Assembly (NCBI GenBank): GCA_021736975.1
Contig: JAIPET010000010.1
Span: 1-33,104 of the forward strand
Source of the DNA: Candidatus Woesearchaeota archaeon
Lineage (GTDB): Archaea; Nanobdellota; Nanobdellia; Woesearchaeales; 21-14-0-10-32-9
Direction: 5' to 3'
Length of the DNA: 33,104 nt
A program made the translations under genes and the position numbers. Shown here piece after piece: positions 22,030 to 30,131 of this stretch (position 1 is the first letter of the stretch; each line of letters starts with the position of its first letter). The notes beneath the pieces were generated by a model, which was given only the letters and a program-made list of their open reading frames with translations, was not told the origin of the DNA and ran no database searches.

Positions 22030-23181
22030 CTAATCGTCACAAAAATAATTATAATAATCTAATGTAAATTCATCATCTTTGAAAGAACTAACTTTTAAGC
22101 CTCCAGCATTTCTCAATCCTGAATCATATGAAACTGCTTGTACATTATATTTGTTTTTAAGATTTTCTAAAAGTATCATTTTAGGCGTTTTATAAATTTT
22201 CTTGAGTTCATATTCTCCTCCAATTCTAGGAACATCTATACTATCACCTATACCTATATTTTCAAAAATTTGACAAGTATTCAAATTTTCAGATTTTCCT
22301 AAAGTTATAGTTAAAGGATATTTTTGAACATATTTTTTATTATTTTTATCTAATGCAGTTATTTTAATTTCATGATTACCAAGAGATAAGCTTCCTGCAG
22401 CTATTCTAAATGCGCCGTAATGAGTACGAGAATTTATATTTTCATATTTAGAAAACATCATATCTCCATCATCAATTTGTATTTGAAGAGTTTTTGCTTT
22501 ATCTGGTTGGGGATATATTACATTAATAACAATATCAAAGTCTTGAGTGTTTATATGTTTGCAATATCCATGAGTTGCATCTGAAATTTCTTTACAAGAT
22601 ATTGTAAAATCTATATCAAAAGATTCTTTGTGTTTCAAACATTCTTTATTTGAAAAATTATAAATATTAAATGTGATATTTTCAGCAATTTCTATAGGAA
22701 CTGAATTAGGAATATAATCTTCTATATTTATACTATATTTATCAAGTAAATTGTGTTGTTTTTTTGAAAGCACAGATATTTCTCCATTTTCTGTTGGATT
22801 AGTTAAATAATAATATAATTTATTTTGATTTTGATTTGAAAATCGAACTGTTCTATCATCTAATATAAGTTTCAATTGATTATTTGTAATAGAATATTGT
22901 TTTATACATTCAACTGGAGGCATTAAATCTTCTTTTTTAATTTCTTCAGAAGTTTCTAATGATAAATTTTCTGAAATATTTAATAAAATATCTTTTTCAG
23001 GATTTTGATTATCTTTCTTTAAAGAAAGATTTGATTCATTGATTAAATTGTCAGTCACAAAAGTTTCATTCTTAATAGAAGCATTTGGTTCTGTATTTTG
23101 ATTATTTGTTTGCGTACAACCACTAAATGCAAAAATAAGAATTATTAAACACATAAAATAATATAATTTATTTTGATCCAT
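22030..23181 (-). CDS. large extracytoplasmic lipoprotein, unknown function
   Basis: A 383-residue precursor. The signal peptide ends in lipobox FAFSG-C (about residue 22), followed by an Asn/Glu/Ser-rich linker (to about 90). The rest is beta-rich, with an Ig/Big-like stretch (KTLQIQIDDGDMMF, then GSLSLGNHEIKITALDKNNKKY) and a C-terminal domain starting GIGDSIDVPRIGGEYELKKIY. Several Cys are scattered and could pair. It is likely a surface protein tethered by lipid. No known domain could be assigned. The leaderless TATA box is on the minus strand at 23202-23214. Confidence 0.65.
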   Translation of the reverse strand: MDQNKLYYFMCLIILIFAFSGCTQTNNQNTEPNASIKNETFVTDNLINESNLSLKKDNQNPEKDILLNISENLSLETSEEIKKEDLMPPVECIKQYSITNNQLKLILDDRTVRFSNQNQNKLYYYLTNPTENGEISVLSKKQHNLLDKYSINIEDYIPNSVPIEIAENITFNIYNFSNKECLKHKESFDIDFTISCKEISDATHGYCKHINTQDFDIVINVIYPQPDKAKTLQIQIDDGDMMFSKYENINSRTHYGAFRIAAGSLSLGNHEIKITALDKNNKKYVQKYPLTITLGKSENLNTCQIFENIGIGDSIDVPRIGGEYELKKIYKTPKMILLENLKNKYNVQAVSYDSGLRNAGGLKVSSFKDDEFTLDYYNYFCDD

Positions 23182-23201
23182 AAATATCTATTGAATTGAG
23201 T

Positions 23202-23214
23202 CATATATATAATT
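23202..23214 (-). promoter_or_regulatory. TATA-like box of the lipoprotein gene
   Basis: AATTATATATATG on the minus strand is centred about 26 nt before ATG 23181. Confidence 0.45.
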
Positions 23215-23315
23215 TTCTAAAAAATTCATTTTACTCTTTAAATGTAAATATGCAAAAAAATTCTAAATTAATATCATTCAAATTAAAAAAAGATTATATT
23301 AATTATTGTTAAAAA

Positions 23316-23549
23316 TTAATTATTATCGCAGTATCCATCTTTGTTTTCATCTTGGAATTTTCCGCATTCTCCTGTGCATGTTCCTTCTGTTTTTCCATAT
23401 GGACATTCATGACCTGTATTTTCATCCATATTGTTTTGTTCCGCTATTGCATCTGATAATGTTGCTCCTCCAGTTAAATTATTTCCGCTGCAAGCTGTTA
23501 AAATAAACATGCTTAAAATAAAAATTGTTATCATTATTTTAGTTCTCAT
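23316..23549 (-). CDS. small Cys-rich lipoprotein
   Basis: A 77-residue precursor. The signal peptide ends in lipobox ILTA-C20. The mature part ends in a compact Cys cluster, ECPYGKTEGTCTGECGKF, followed by QDENKDGYCD. The DxNxDGxCD segment looks like a Ca-binding loop, and the CPxG...CG.(Y/F).D.N.DG.CD pattern recurs next to DUF4405 proteins in bacteria (recalled, not searched). It overlaps the DUF4405 gene by 11 nt, so the two are coupled. It probably binds a metal or Fe-S centre, or is stabilised by disulfides. Confidence 0.7.
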   Translation of the reverse strand: MRTKIMITIFILSMFILTACSGNNLTGGATLSDAIAEQNNMDENTGHECPYGKTEGTCTGECGKFQDENKDGYCDNN

Positions 23550-23814
23550 TATTTTTACCTCTTATTATTTTTTTTGTCATTGTAATTATCCATTTCCAGT
23601 GAAGCATTATATGAATTAATACAAATAATCCCATTGCAAGTCCTGACCAATCATGAAATTTATTTATTAAATAAAAATTAAATGATCTTGGATTCATATT
23701 TAAAAAATCTAGTAATCCTGGCCATTTGAATATTCCTGTGAAAAATGTAATTATAAAACTTATTAATAAGCATATATCTATAATATAATTTTGCACATTT
23801 TTATTCATGATCAT
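23539..23814 (-). CDS. DUF4405 cytochrome b-like membrane protein
   Basis: A 91-residue protein with two transmembrane helices. It carries the DUF4405 histidines: H54 in KFHDWSGL, and H68 and H72 in VLIHIMLHWKWI. These positions resemble b-type haem ligands of small cytochrome b proteins. The spacer between helices contains WPGLLDFLN. It lies 47 nt behind the thioredoxin-CcdA fusion and overlaps the Cys-rich lipoprotein gene, forming a three-gene redox operon. Haem binding is inferred. Confidence 0.75.
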   Translation of the reverse strand: MIMNKNVQNYIIDICLLISFIITFFTGIFKWPGLLDFLNMNPRSFNFYLINKFHDWSGLAMGLFVLIHIMLHWKWIITMTKKIIRGKNNEN

Positions 23815-23861
23815 TTAAAAAAAAATAATTATTTAAAAAATTTTTCATAAATCATATTTTT

Positions 23862-25112
23862 TTATCTTAATATGTTTGGGAAGAAAACCATTATTATTCC
23901 TAATATTAGCATTATTATGCCTCCTATTAGTTTGCACCATTTAGCGTATTTATCTCCTAAAAATTTGTTTACTGCAAATACTGCAAAACTAAATATGATT
24001 AAGTCATCTAACATAAAAAAGAACACATATAGTAGTATGTAAAGATAATATGATACTCCTGATATGTCACTTATTGCTAATACTTGTGTGAATATTGCTG
24101 GTAATGCTGCTGAGCAAACAAATTCTATGCTATTTATTATAAAAGCTAATCCTACCATTCCAACAAGTGTTGCCCATGTTAGTGGCGATGCAACTAATTG
24201 TTTCATTTTGCTCATAGTTTTTTTCTTGCTTTCTGCATTTCCTACTTCGCATTGAATAGCACCTTTTGTTTCTATGAATGATTTTATGCTTGTAACTCCA
24301 AAGTATAATGCTACTAAACCTATTATTATTGTTACTGCTCTTATATATCCTACTAGTAAAAATGCGTTTAGCCATGCAGTCATAAGAAGAAAATATAAAA
24401 CTCCGGAGGATAATAGAAATGTTCCTACTAAAAGCCATATTTTTTTTCTATCTCTAACTTCTAGTATTAAGGATATTAAATATACAAGTACCCACATAGC
24501 GCAGGGATTCATTCCATCTACAAATCCTAATAATATGGATAGAACTGGCAAACTTACTTCTAATACATTTATTTCTCCAAAAATTGGTAATTTTATTATT
24601 TTTTGAAATTCTTCTGTTTGATTTGTTTCATTATTTTCAGTTGTTTCATTAATTTGATTTTTTTCTTGTGCATTTTGTGCGATATATTCTTCTAGTGCTT
24701 GTCTTATTTCTACTCCTGTTGTTTCTTTACTTCCAAATCCTATTATTTCTTTATCTCCAATAAATGTTCCTGGAACGCCTAATGTTTTTATATCTAGGCC
24801 TCTTTCTACTGCCATTTGAAAATATATTTCATTTTCTTTAGAATTACTTGTATCGTGATATATCCAGTTTACTTGTGGATATTCTTTCATTAATTGTTGA
24901 TTAAATGGTTTTTGTTCTTGACAATGAGGACAGCTTGGTAAAAAAAAGAAGTGTACATCTAATTGTCCTGTTTCTGTGCCTGTGCTTGTATTTGTTGGTG
25001 CTGCAAAGATTAAAAATATTCCAAGGAGTATTATTATAGGAATAAATATTCTGTTAAATTTGTCTTCGAAAACTTTTTCAAAGATGTTTTTTGTTTTTTT
25101 AATCACAGACAT
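23862..25112 (-). CDS. thioredoxin/glutaredoxin-CcdA fusion membrane protein
   Basis: A 416-residue protein. After an N-terminal membrane anchor (about 22-38), an extracytoplasmic thioredoxin-like domain carries FLPSC61-P-H-C64 and cis-Pro loop GVPGTFIGD (112-120). An Asn/Glu/Thr-rich linker (about 148-168) leads to a CcdA-type six-helix domain with C204 in DGMNPCAMWVL and C333 in EFVCSAALP. It therefore joins the membrane thiol relay and its external acceptor in one chain, like DsbD with reversed domain order. It is the first gene of an operon with DUF4405 and the Cys-rich lipoprotein. Electrons would come from cytosolic thioredoxin and thioredoxin reductase. Confidence 0.9.
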   Translation of the reverse strand: MSVIKKTKNIFEKVFEDKFNRIFIPIIILLGIFLIFAAPTNTSTGTETGQLDVHFFFLPSCPHCQEQKPFNQQLMKEYPQVNWIYHDTSNSKENEIYFQMAVERGLDIKTLGVPGTFIGDKEIIGFGSKETTGVEIRQALEEYIAQNAQEKNQINETTENNETNQTEEFQKIIKLPIFGEINVLEVSLPVLSILLGFVDGMNPCAMWVLVYLISLILEVRDRKKIWLLVGTFLLSSGVLYFLLMTAWLNAFLLVGYIRAVTIIIGLVALYFGVTSIKSFIETKGAIQCEVGNAESKKKTMSKMKQLVASPLTWATLVGMVGLAFIINSIEFVCSAALPAIFTQVLAISDISGVSYYLYILLYVFFFMLDDLIIFSFAVFAVNKFLGDKYAKWCKLIGGIIMLILGIIMVFFPNILR

Positions 25113-25498
25113 TACAACTATGAAATTTTTTTATTTTATATACCTTTCTATTAGTTTAAATAGATCAAAAACTGCTGTAAACGTCAAATTTGATTGAATT
25201 AACGTTCATAATTGATTTTTGTATTTGTTTAATACAAAACATGAATTCATGAAAAATATGAACTCCTCAGTATTGCCTTGTAATTAATTTAAAATATTTA
25301 TATTTTGTACAGCAAAATAGGTGCAAATATTGGTTTTTTATTTTTAACGGAGTAAAAAATAGTGCTTCGCAATACAAAAAAATAAGGGTTTCATATTAAC
25401 TGAATTCAGAGAATATTTTTAAAGGATTAAATTAATAAGACTTCAAAAGAAGTTAAAGTTATAATAATCATTTAATATTTAGAGTTTTTTCGGAGGTT
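25113..25498. promoter_or_regulatory. 386-nt divergent intergenic region with several palindromes
   Basis: On the minus strand GTATATAAAAT (rc of 25133-25143) is a leaderless TATA box 26 nt before ATG 25112. Further in are TCAAATTTGA (25184-25193), a hairpin TTTTGTATT/AATACAAAA (25217-25225 and 25231-25239), and a perfect 12-bp palindrome CATGAATTCATG (25240-25251). The section 25252-25440 shows no coding or structured feature. On the plus strand GGAGG (25492-25496) lies only 2 nt before ATG 25499, unusually close for a ribosome-binding site. Confidence 0.55.
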
Positions 25499-27028
25499 AT
25501 GAAAATAAAACAATTTGTTGTTATCGCAACTGCAATTGCAGGAACATTGATTTTTGCATTAGTATTTTTTGGAATGTTTTTTCTTTCCAAAGGCACATCT
25601 GAACTATATATGGCACACGATATGCAAGGAGGAAATTTTAACAATTTAAAAGACATTTCTAATTCTCATAAAACAACTACTAACAACCCTAATAATATAA
25701 GAAATATGTATTTTGTCGATTATGGAACACATGTTTTTATAAGTCCTAAAGAAGGACCTTATTCTACATTCGCATTAGATGTTGATACTGCTTCATTTAC
25801 TATTGCTAAAAATTATGTTATGAGAGGTTCTCTTCCTCCTGTTAAATCTATAAGACCTGAAGAATTTGTTAATTATTTTAATTATGAGTATCCTAATCCT
25901 GATGAACCATTTGATATTTATTCTAAAATTGTTAAAAGTCCTTTTGATAAAGATATTAATTATTTAATGTTAGGTGTTAAAGCCAGAGAACCGTTTAACA
26001 CTAAACCTAAAAAACTTACTTTAGTTATAGATGTTTCTGGAAGTATGCTTTCTGAAAATAGATTAGGATTATTAAAAACAAGTTTAAAATATTTAGTTAA
26101 TAATCTTAAGGATAATGATTATGTTGCTATAATTACATATAGTAATGATGCAAAACAAGTTCTTGATTTTACAAGTGGATCTGAAAAAGATAAAATTATG
26201 AATGTTATAAATAATTTATCTCCTCAAGGTTCTACTAATGCGGAAGCTGGTTTATCTCTTGGTTATTCTGTTGCTGAGAAAGGTTTTAATGGTTTAAATG
26301 TTAATAGAGTTATTTTATTATCTGATGGTGTTGCTAATGTTGGAAAAACATCTTCTGATGGAATTTTAAGTAAACTTGGAAATTATAAAGATAAAGGTAT
26401 AAGTCTTACAAGTATAGGTGTTGGTATGGGTAATTATAATGATGTTCTTTTAGAACAAATTGCTGATAAGGCTGATGGTAATTATTTTTATATTAATGAT
26501 GTTGATGAAGGAAAAAGAGTTTTTGATAAACAATTAGATGCTACTACTGAAATTGTTGGTGAAGATGCAAAAATTCAAGTTCATTTTAATGAAAATATTG
26601 TTGAATCTTATAGATTGATAGGTTATGAAAATAGAGATTTAAGTTTTGCTGATTTTCAAAATGATTCTGTTGATGCAGGAGAAATTGGTGCAGGTCATCA
26701 AGCGACTGCAATTTATGAGTTAAAATTAAAAAAACTAACTGGAAAAGTTTGTGATGTTTCTTTAAAATATAAGGATGAAAATAGAAAACAAAAAGAATTA
26801 AGCGATGTTGTTTATGCAAATATAATTAATTTTGAGAATACTAATGATTATGATAAACTTGCTATAGCAACTTCAAGATATGCTCAAATTTTGAAACTTA
26901 CTGCGCCTCCTCCTAGTATTAATAAAGTGAAAGAAATTGTTGATTCTTTAAATATTAATGATGATTCATTTACTAGTTTTAAAGAAGTAGTTCATAATGC
27001 TAAAGTTTTAATAGATAATAAAAGGTGA
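25499..27028 (+). CDS. YfbK-like von Willebrand factor A protein
   Basis: A 509-residue protein. A membrane anchor (about 7-28) and linker precede the VWF_A N-terminal domain (YSTFALDVDTASFTIAKNYV, RGSLPPVKSIRPEEFVNYF). A VWA domain follows with a complete MIDAS site: D178-V-S180-G-S182, T246 (QGSTN) and D276 (LLSDGVAN). A C-terminal DUF3520-like beta/helical domain covers about 340-509. This matches E. coli YfbK-type proteins, which are widespread in bacteria and of unsettled function, often called Ca-activated-channel homologues. It sits outside the membrane and probably binds a protein through its metal site. The next gene, 4 nt away, is the likely partner. Confidence 0.88.
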   Translation: MKIKQFVVIATAIAGTLIFALVFFGMFFLSKGTSELYMAHDMQGGNFNNLKDISNSHKTTTNNPNNIRNMYFVDYGTHVFISPKEGPYSTFALDVDTASFTIAKNYVMRGSLPPVKSIRPEEFVNYFNYEYPNPDEPFDIYSKIVKSPFDKDINYLMLGVKAREPFNTKPKKLTLVIDVSGSMLSENRLGLLKTSLKYLVNNLKDNDYVAIITYSNDAKQVLDFTSGSEKDKIMNVINNLSPQGSTNAEAGLSLGYSVAEKGFNGLNVNRVILLSDGVANVGKTSSDGILSKLGNYKDKGISLTSIGVGMGNYNDVLLEQIADKADGNYFYINDVDEGKRVFDKQLDATTEIVGEDAKIQVHFNENIVESYRLIGYENRDLSFADFQNDSVDAGEIGAGHQATAIYELKLKKLTGKVCDVSLKYKDENRKQKELSDVVYANIINFENTNDYDKLAIATSRYAQILKLTAPPPSINKVKEIVDSLNINDDSFTSFKEVVHNAKVLIDNKR

Positions 27029-27032
27029 AAAA

Positions 27033-28349
27033 ATGAAAAAAATATTGATGAGTTTATTATTATTGGTTGTTTTATTGACTAGCATTTATTCTGTTTTAGG
27101 TCTTTCTTATATGCCTGACATGTTTTTATCAGATCAACATAAATATTCTTTGCAAATGGATGGAGAAGGAGAAGCAATAGTATTTTTTAAAGACATTATG
27201 TATGATGTTAATAAAGACATAAATAGTTATATTTTAGAAATTCCGTATAAAGAAATAAGATTAATAGGTGTTTATGAAAAAGTTGTTGATTCAGATAATT
27301 CTAATTGTTTGTCTTGGGGAAATACTTGTAAACAATATGGAGAAGGATCTACTTGTGTCCAATACGATTATTATGGTAAATGTCAAACATATGAAAAACC
27401 ATGTCTTAAATATGAACAAAATTGCGAAAGATTTAATCAAGATATTTCTTATACTTATGAAAAAATAGAAACTCAACCTGAACTTTTATCTGATAAAACT
27501 ATTTTAAAAATAAATTTTAAAGAACCGGTAATGAAAGGAAATCAGAAAGAATTTATTGTTATTACTAAAATATATGATGTTGGTAAGAGTTCTTTGGGAA
27601 AAATGAATGCTGAATTTGAAACTTTTAAAACTAATAAAGACATTTCTAGTATCCGAGTTTCAATCAATGTTCCTGATGAATTTATTTTAAAAGGAAAATC
27701 TTCAAATACTAATTATAGATCTGATATGGTTACCTTTGCAGGAAATTTAGAGTCTTCAAATTCTTTAAATAGTGAATTAAGTTCTAAAATGAGTGATATT
27801 TCGACACACCTAGAGTATTCTGGAGGTTTTGTTCAAACAGCATCTTATTTAGATCCTTATGAAAGTTTAAGTGTGAATGTTCAATATTCAAAAAGTTGGT
27901 TTGCATTATATTGGTCTAATTTATTTTGGAGTTTACTTGGTGTTGCAATAGTTATTTTTTTAATTAGTTATGGTATAAAAAAATTAAAAGAATATACTAA
28001 AGAAAATTTACCTATAAAACAACAACAAAAAGATTCGGAAACTAAACACAAATTTATAATTCCTTTTTTGGGAGGATTATTTAGTGCATTAGGAATAGCT
28101 TTGTTATGGGGATTAATTTATGTTATTTTACTCGTATTAGATAATATTTTAGGATATAGATATAATGATTTGTTAATTTTGTTAATGATTCTTTTAGGGA
28201 TTTTATTAACTTTATTTGGGATGATTGGAATACCTATATTCACAGGACATAAATTTGGTGCTACAACTGGATTTTTCACAACTCTTTCTTTATTTGTATG
28301 GTTGATAGTGTTTGCTATAATTTTTGTAGTTATTTCAGCTATTTTATAG
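27033..28349 (+). CDS. Cys-rich membrane protein paired with the VWA protein
   Basis: A 438-residue protein. A signal peptide (about 1-23) leads to an extracytoplasmic beta-rich part with a Cys cluster (CLSWGNTCKQYGEG, then CVQYDYYGKC, PCLKYEQNC; seven Cys in about 45 residues). Three to four C-terminal helices follow (about 290-310, 345-370, 377-400, 410-435) with a cytosolic Lys-rich loop between the first two. No family recognised. GGTGA within the end of the VWA gene serves as Shine-Dalgarno site. The pairing suggests a surface complex in which the VWA MIDAS may bind this ectodomain (inference). T-rich DNA follows the stop. Confidence 0.6.
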   Translation: MKKILMSLLLLVVLLTSIYSVLGLSYMPDMFLSDQHKYSLQMDGEGEAIVFFKDIMYDVNKDINSYILEIPYKEIRLIGVYEKVVDSDNSNCLSWGNTCKQYGEGSTCVQYDYYGKCQTYEKPCLKYEQNCERFNQDISYTYEKIETQPELLSDKTILKINFKEPVMKGNQKEFIVITKIYDVGKSSLGKMNAEFETFKTNKDISSIRVSINVPDEFILKGKSSNTNYRSDMVTFAGNLESSNSLNSELSSKMSDISTHLEYSGGFVQTASYLDPYESLSVNVQYSKSWFALYWSNLFWSLLGVAIVIFLISYGIKKLKEYTKENLPIKQQQKDSETKHKFIIPFLGGLFSALGIALLWGLIYVILLVLDNILGYRYNDLLILLMILLGILLTLFGMIGIPIFTGHKFGATTGFFTTLSLFVWLIVFAIIFVVISAIL

Positions 28350-28380
28350 AATTTTTTATTTTTCTTTTTATTTATTCTTA

Positions 28381-28425
28381 AACGATCTAGAACGATAATT
28401 TGACACTTTCAAACGTTCTGAGTGT
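28381..28425 (+). promoter_or_regulatory. operator candidate upstream of the copper operon
   Basis: AACGAT is repeated at 28381 and 28391. AGAACG (28389-28394) is inverted as CGTTCT (28414-28419). ACACT (28403-28407) and AGTGT (28421-28425) flank AACGTT, giving a near-palindrome of 23 bp. A TATA-like TATTAATAAAC follows at 28445-28455, and AAGGTGAG precedes ATG 28486. Confidence 0.45.
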
Positions 28426-28485
28426 TATTTTAGTGGTCGAAGGGTATTAATAAACTCTTATTTAACATTTTTGTAAGGTGAGATA

Positions 28486-28689
28486 ATGGAAAAAACATTC
28501 AAGATTAAAGGAATGCATTGTAAATCGTGTGAAATGTTAATTAAAGATGAGTTAGATGAACTTGATTCTGTAATTGTTAAAGACATTTCGCATAAGTCTG
28601 GGGAAGTAAAATTGGTTTTTGATTCTAATATTATTAATGAATCTAAAATAAAATCTGTTATTAAAAATGAAGGTTATGAGGTGCAATGA
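28486..28689 (+). CDS. copZ: copper chaperone, HMA domain (CopZ-like)
   Basis: A 67-residue single ferredoxin-like HMA domain, the normal size of CopZ. The metal loop is GMHC12-K-S-C15, with the usual C-terminal KSVIKNEGYEV strand. It carries Cu(I) in the cytosol and delivers it to the HMA domain of the copper ATPase encoded 1.5 kb downstream. It is the first gene of the copper operon, with its own promoter, and overlaps the next start (ATGA). A role with other soft metals cannot be excluded. Confidence 0.9.
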   Translation: MEKTFKIKGMHCKSCEMLIKDELDELDSVIVKDISHKSGEVKLVFDSNIINESKIKSVIKNEGYEVQ

Positions 28690-29612
28690 TGAAAGAAAAT
28701 ATTTACATTCCTGATATTGAGTGTGATTCTTGTTCTAGAGTTTTAAAAAAGGCGTTTGATAAAGAAGATGGAATAATAAAATATGTTGTTTATGATGATT
28801 CAACTGAAATCGAATTTGATGAGTCAAAAATAAATACTAAAGATATTATTAGTATTATTAAATCAAAAGGTTTCAGAGCTTCAACTGAACCATTTGAGAG
28901 AAAAACATTAAAGGAAAGAATGAGACACTTTAAGGAAAATCCTTCTAAGTATGTTTTGGAATCAAAAATTATTCCTTATACTATTGGTCTTTTTCTTATT
29001 ATTAGTGCATTAGAAGTTTTAGCGTATTTTTTATTTTTGAAAAATATTCCTGATTTTTTATCAAATTATAGTTGGTGGATTTTATACTTAAATATAAGTA
29101 TTGCAACTATAAGTGTTGGTATGTGGCATGTAATCGCATATTTGAAGAATAAAATTACTTGTATGACTGGTATGATGATTGGCATGACTATTGGTATGCA
29201 AACAGGTATGATGATTGGTGCAATTGTTGGTGCGACAAATGGATTTTTTATAGGAAGTATGGTTGGAATGCTTTTAGGTTGTTTAGTTGGATGGATTACT
29301 GGAAAATGTTGTGGCATCATGGGAACTATGGAAGGATTAATGGCAGGCCTCATGGGAGGAACTATGGGTCCTATGATTTCAATTATGATGTTTTCAGATA
29401 ATTTATTGATATTTATGCCTTTTTATATAGCTATTAATGTTTTAATACTTGGCGGCTTAAGTATTATGATGTATGAAGAAGTTGTAGAAGGAAAAAAGCA
29501 TAATAAACAACCAGTAGATTTTATGACTTTAAGTTCAATCGCAGTCATTGCAACATTTATTTTACTAGCAATAATAATTTATGGACCAAAAAGTCCATTA
29601 GTAAGTTTTTAA
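28686..29612 (+). CDS. HMA-domain membrane protein with methionine/glycine-tetrad core
   Basis: A 308-residue protein. Residues 1-65 are an HMA-like domain with IEC13-D-S-C16 in place of GMxCxxC. Transmembrane helices follow at about 95-118 and 128-152. The core 160-230 is extraordinary: Gly at 162, 166, 170 and so on to 210, thirteen times at exact spacing four, with Met right after the first four glycines (GMMI-GMTI-GMQT-GMMI) and again later, plus Cys 199, 208 and 209. Two more helices (about 240-262 and 283-300) close the protein. I know no characterised family with this core. A copper channel or transporter fed by CopZ is plausible from context; it is unproven. Confidence 0.75.
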   Translation: MMKENIYIPDIECDSCSRVLKKAFDKEDGIIKYVVYDDSTEIEFDESKINTKDIISIIKSKGFRASTEPFERKTLKERMRHFKENPSKYVLESKIIPYTIGLFLIISALEVLAYFLFLKNIPDFLSNYSWWILYLNISIATISVGMWHVIAYLKNKITCMTGMMIGMTIGMQTGMMIGAIVGATNGFFIGSMVGMLLGCLVGWITGKCCGIMGTMEGLMAGLMGGTMGPMISIMMFSDNLLIFMPFYIAINVLILGGLSIMMYEEVVEGKKHNKQPVDFMTLSSIAVIATFILLAIIIYGPKSPLVSF

Positions 29613-29617
29613 GGAGG
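29581..29617 (+). promoter_or_regulatory. hairpin and strong Shine-Dalgarno site before the cupredoxin gene
   Basis: ATGGAC (29581-29586) and GTCCAT (29593-29598) form a 6-bp hairpin in the last codons of the preceding gene. AAGGAGG (29611-29617) overlaps that gene's TAA and lies 7 nt before ATG 29625. It is among the strongest ribosome-binding sites of the window, so the secreted copper protein is probably made in excess. Confidence 0.45.
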
Positions 29618-29624
29618 TATTAAT

Positions 29625-30131
29625 ATGAAAGTAAAAAAAAGTGTATTTTATTTTGTGCTTGCAATTGTAGTAATTGGATTATTTGGAATTTTAAGTTCCG
29701 CAATGAGTGCTAATGCAAAACAAAGTATAACGGGAAATGTAGTTGGTTCTAATAATGATCAAAAAGCAGTAAGTGGAGAATATCAAAATGTTAAACTTAG
29801 TTATGAAAATTATGTTTATGTATTAGATCCTCCTGAATTAAAAATGGGGGTTCCTGTTAGAATGGAAGTTGATATGAATAGCGTTGTAGGTTGTATGCAA
29901 GCAGTAAGAATACCAGGTTTTGGAGTGAGTTCTTATGTGCGCGAAGGCGATAATATTATTGAATTTACTCCTGATAAATCAGGAACATTTAATATTGCTT
30001 GTAGCATGGGTATGGGCGCTACAACTTTTGATGTAGTTGATAATTCAGGAGAAAAAACTGCATATGTTGAATCAGCACCAGTTGCTGGAAGTTGTGGTGC
30101 AAGTGAAGGTGGATGCGGTTGTGGAGGATAA
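29625..30131 (+). CDS. secreted or anchored cupredoxin-like copper protein
   Basis: A 168-residue protein. A signal peptide or anchor (about 6-28) precedes a cupredoxin-like beta-sandwich with VPVRMEVDMNSVVGC90MQAVRIPGFG and the C-terminal loop FNIAC126SMGMG (M128, M130). Its ligands would be Cys and Met rather than the type-1 His/Cys/His/Met set, closer to the cupredoxin_1 domains found beside CopA. The tail carries three further Cys (GSC157, GGC164GC166GG). It probably binds Cu outside the membrane, receiving it from or keeping it away from CopA. The strong Shine-Dalgarno site suggests abundance. Confidence 0.75.
   Translation: MKVKKSVFYFVLAIVVIGLFGILSSAMSANAKQSITGNVVGSNNDQKAVSGEYQNVKLSYENYVYVLDPPELKMGVPVRMEVDMNSVVGCMQAVRIPGFGVSSYVREGDNIIEFTPDKSGTFNIACSMGMGATTFDVVDNSGEKTAYVESAPVAGSCGASEGGCGCGG

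Noticed and set aside
23306-24606. Several plus-strand ORFs opposite the thioredoxin-CcdA operon
   Set aside because: Shadows of the minus-strand genes, which have clear family motifs.
28430-28445. GTGGTCGAAGGG-like stretch as part of a tRNA T-arm
   Set aside because: No matching acceptor, D or anticodon arms around it; no cloverleaf could be drawn.
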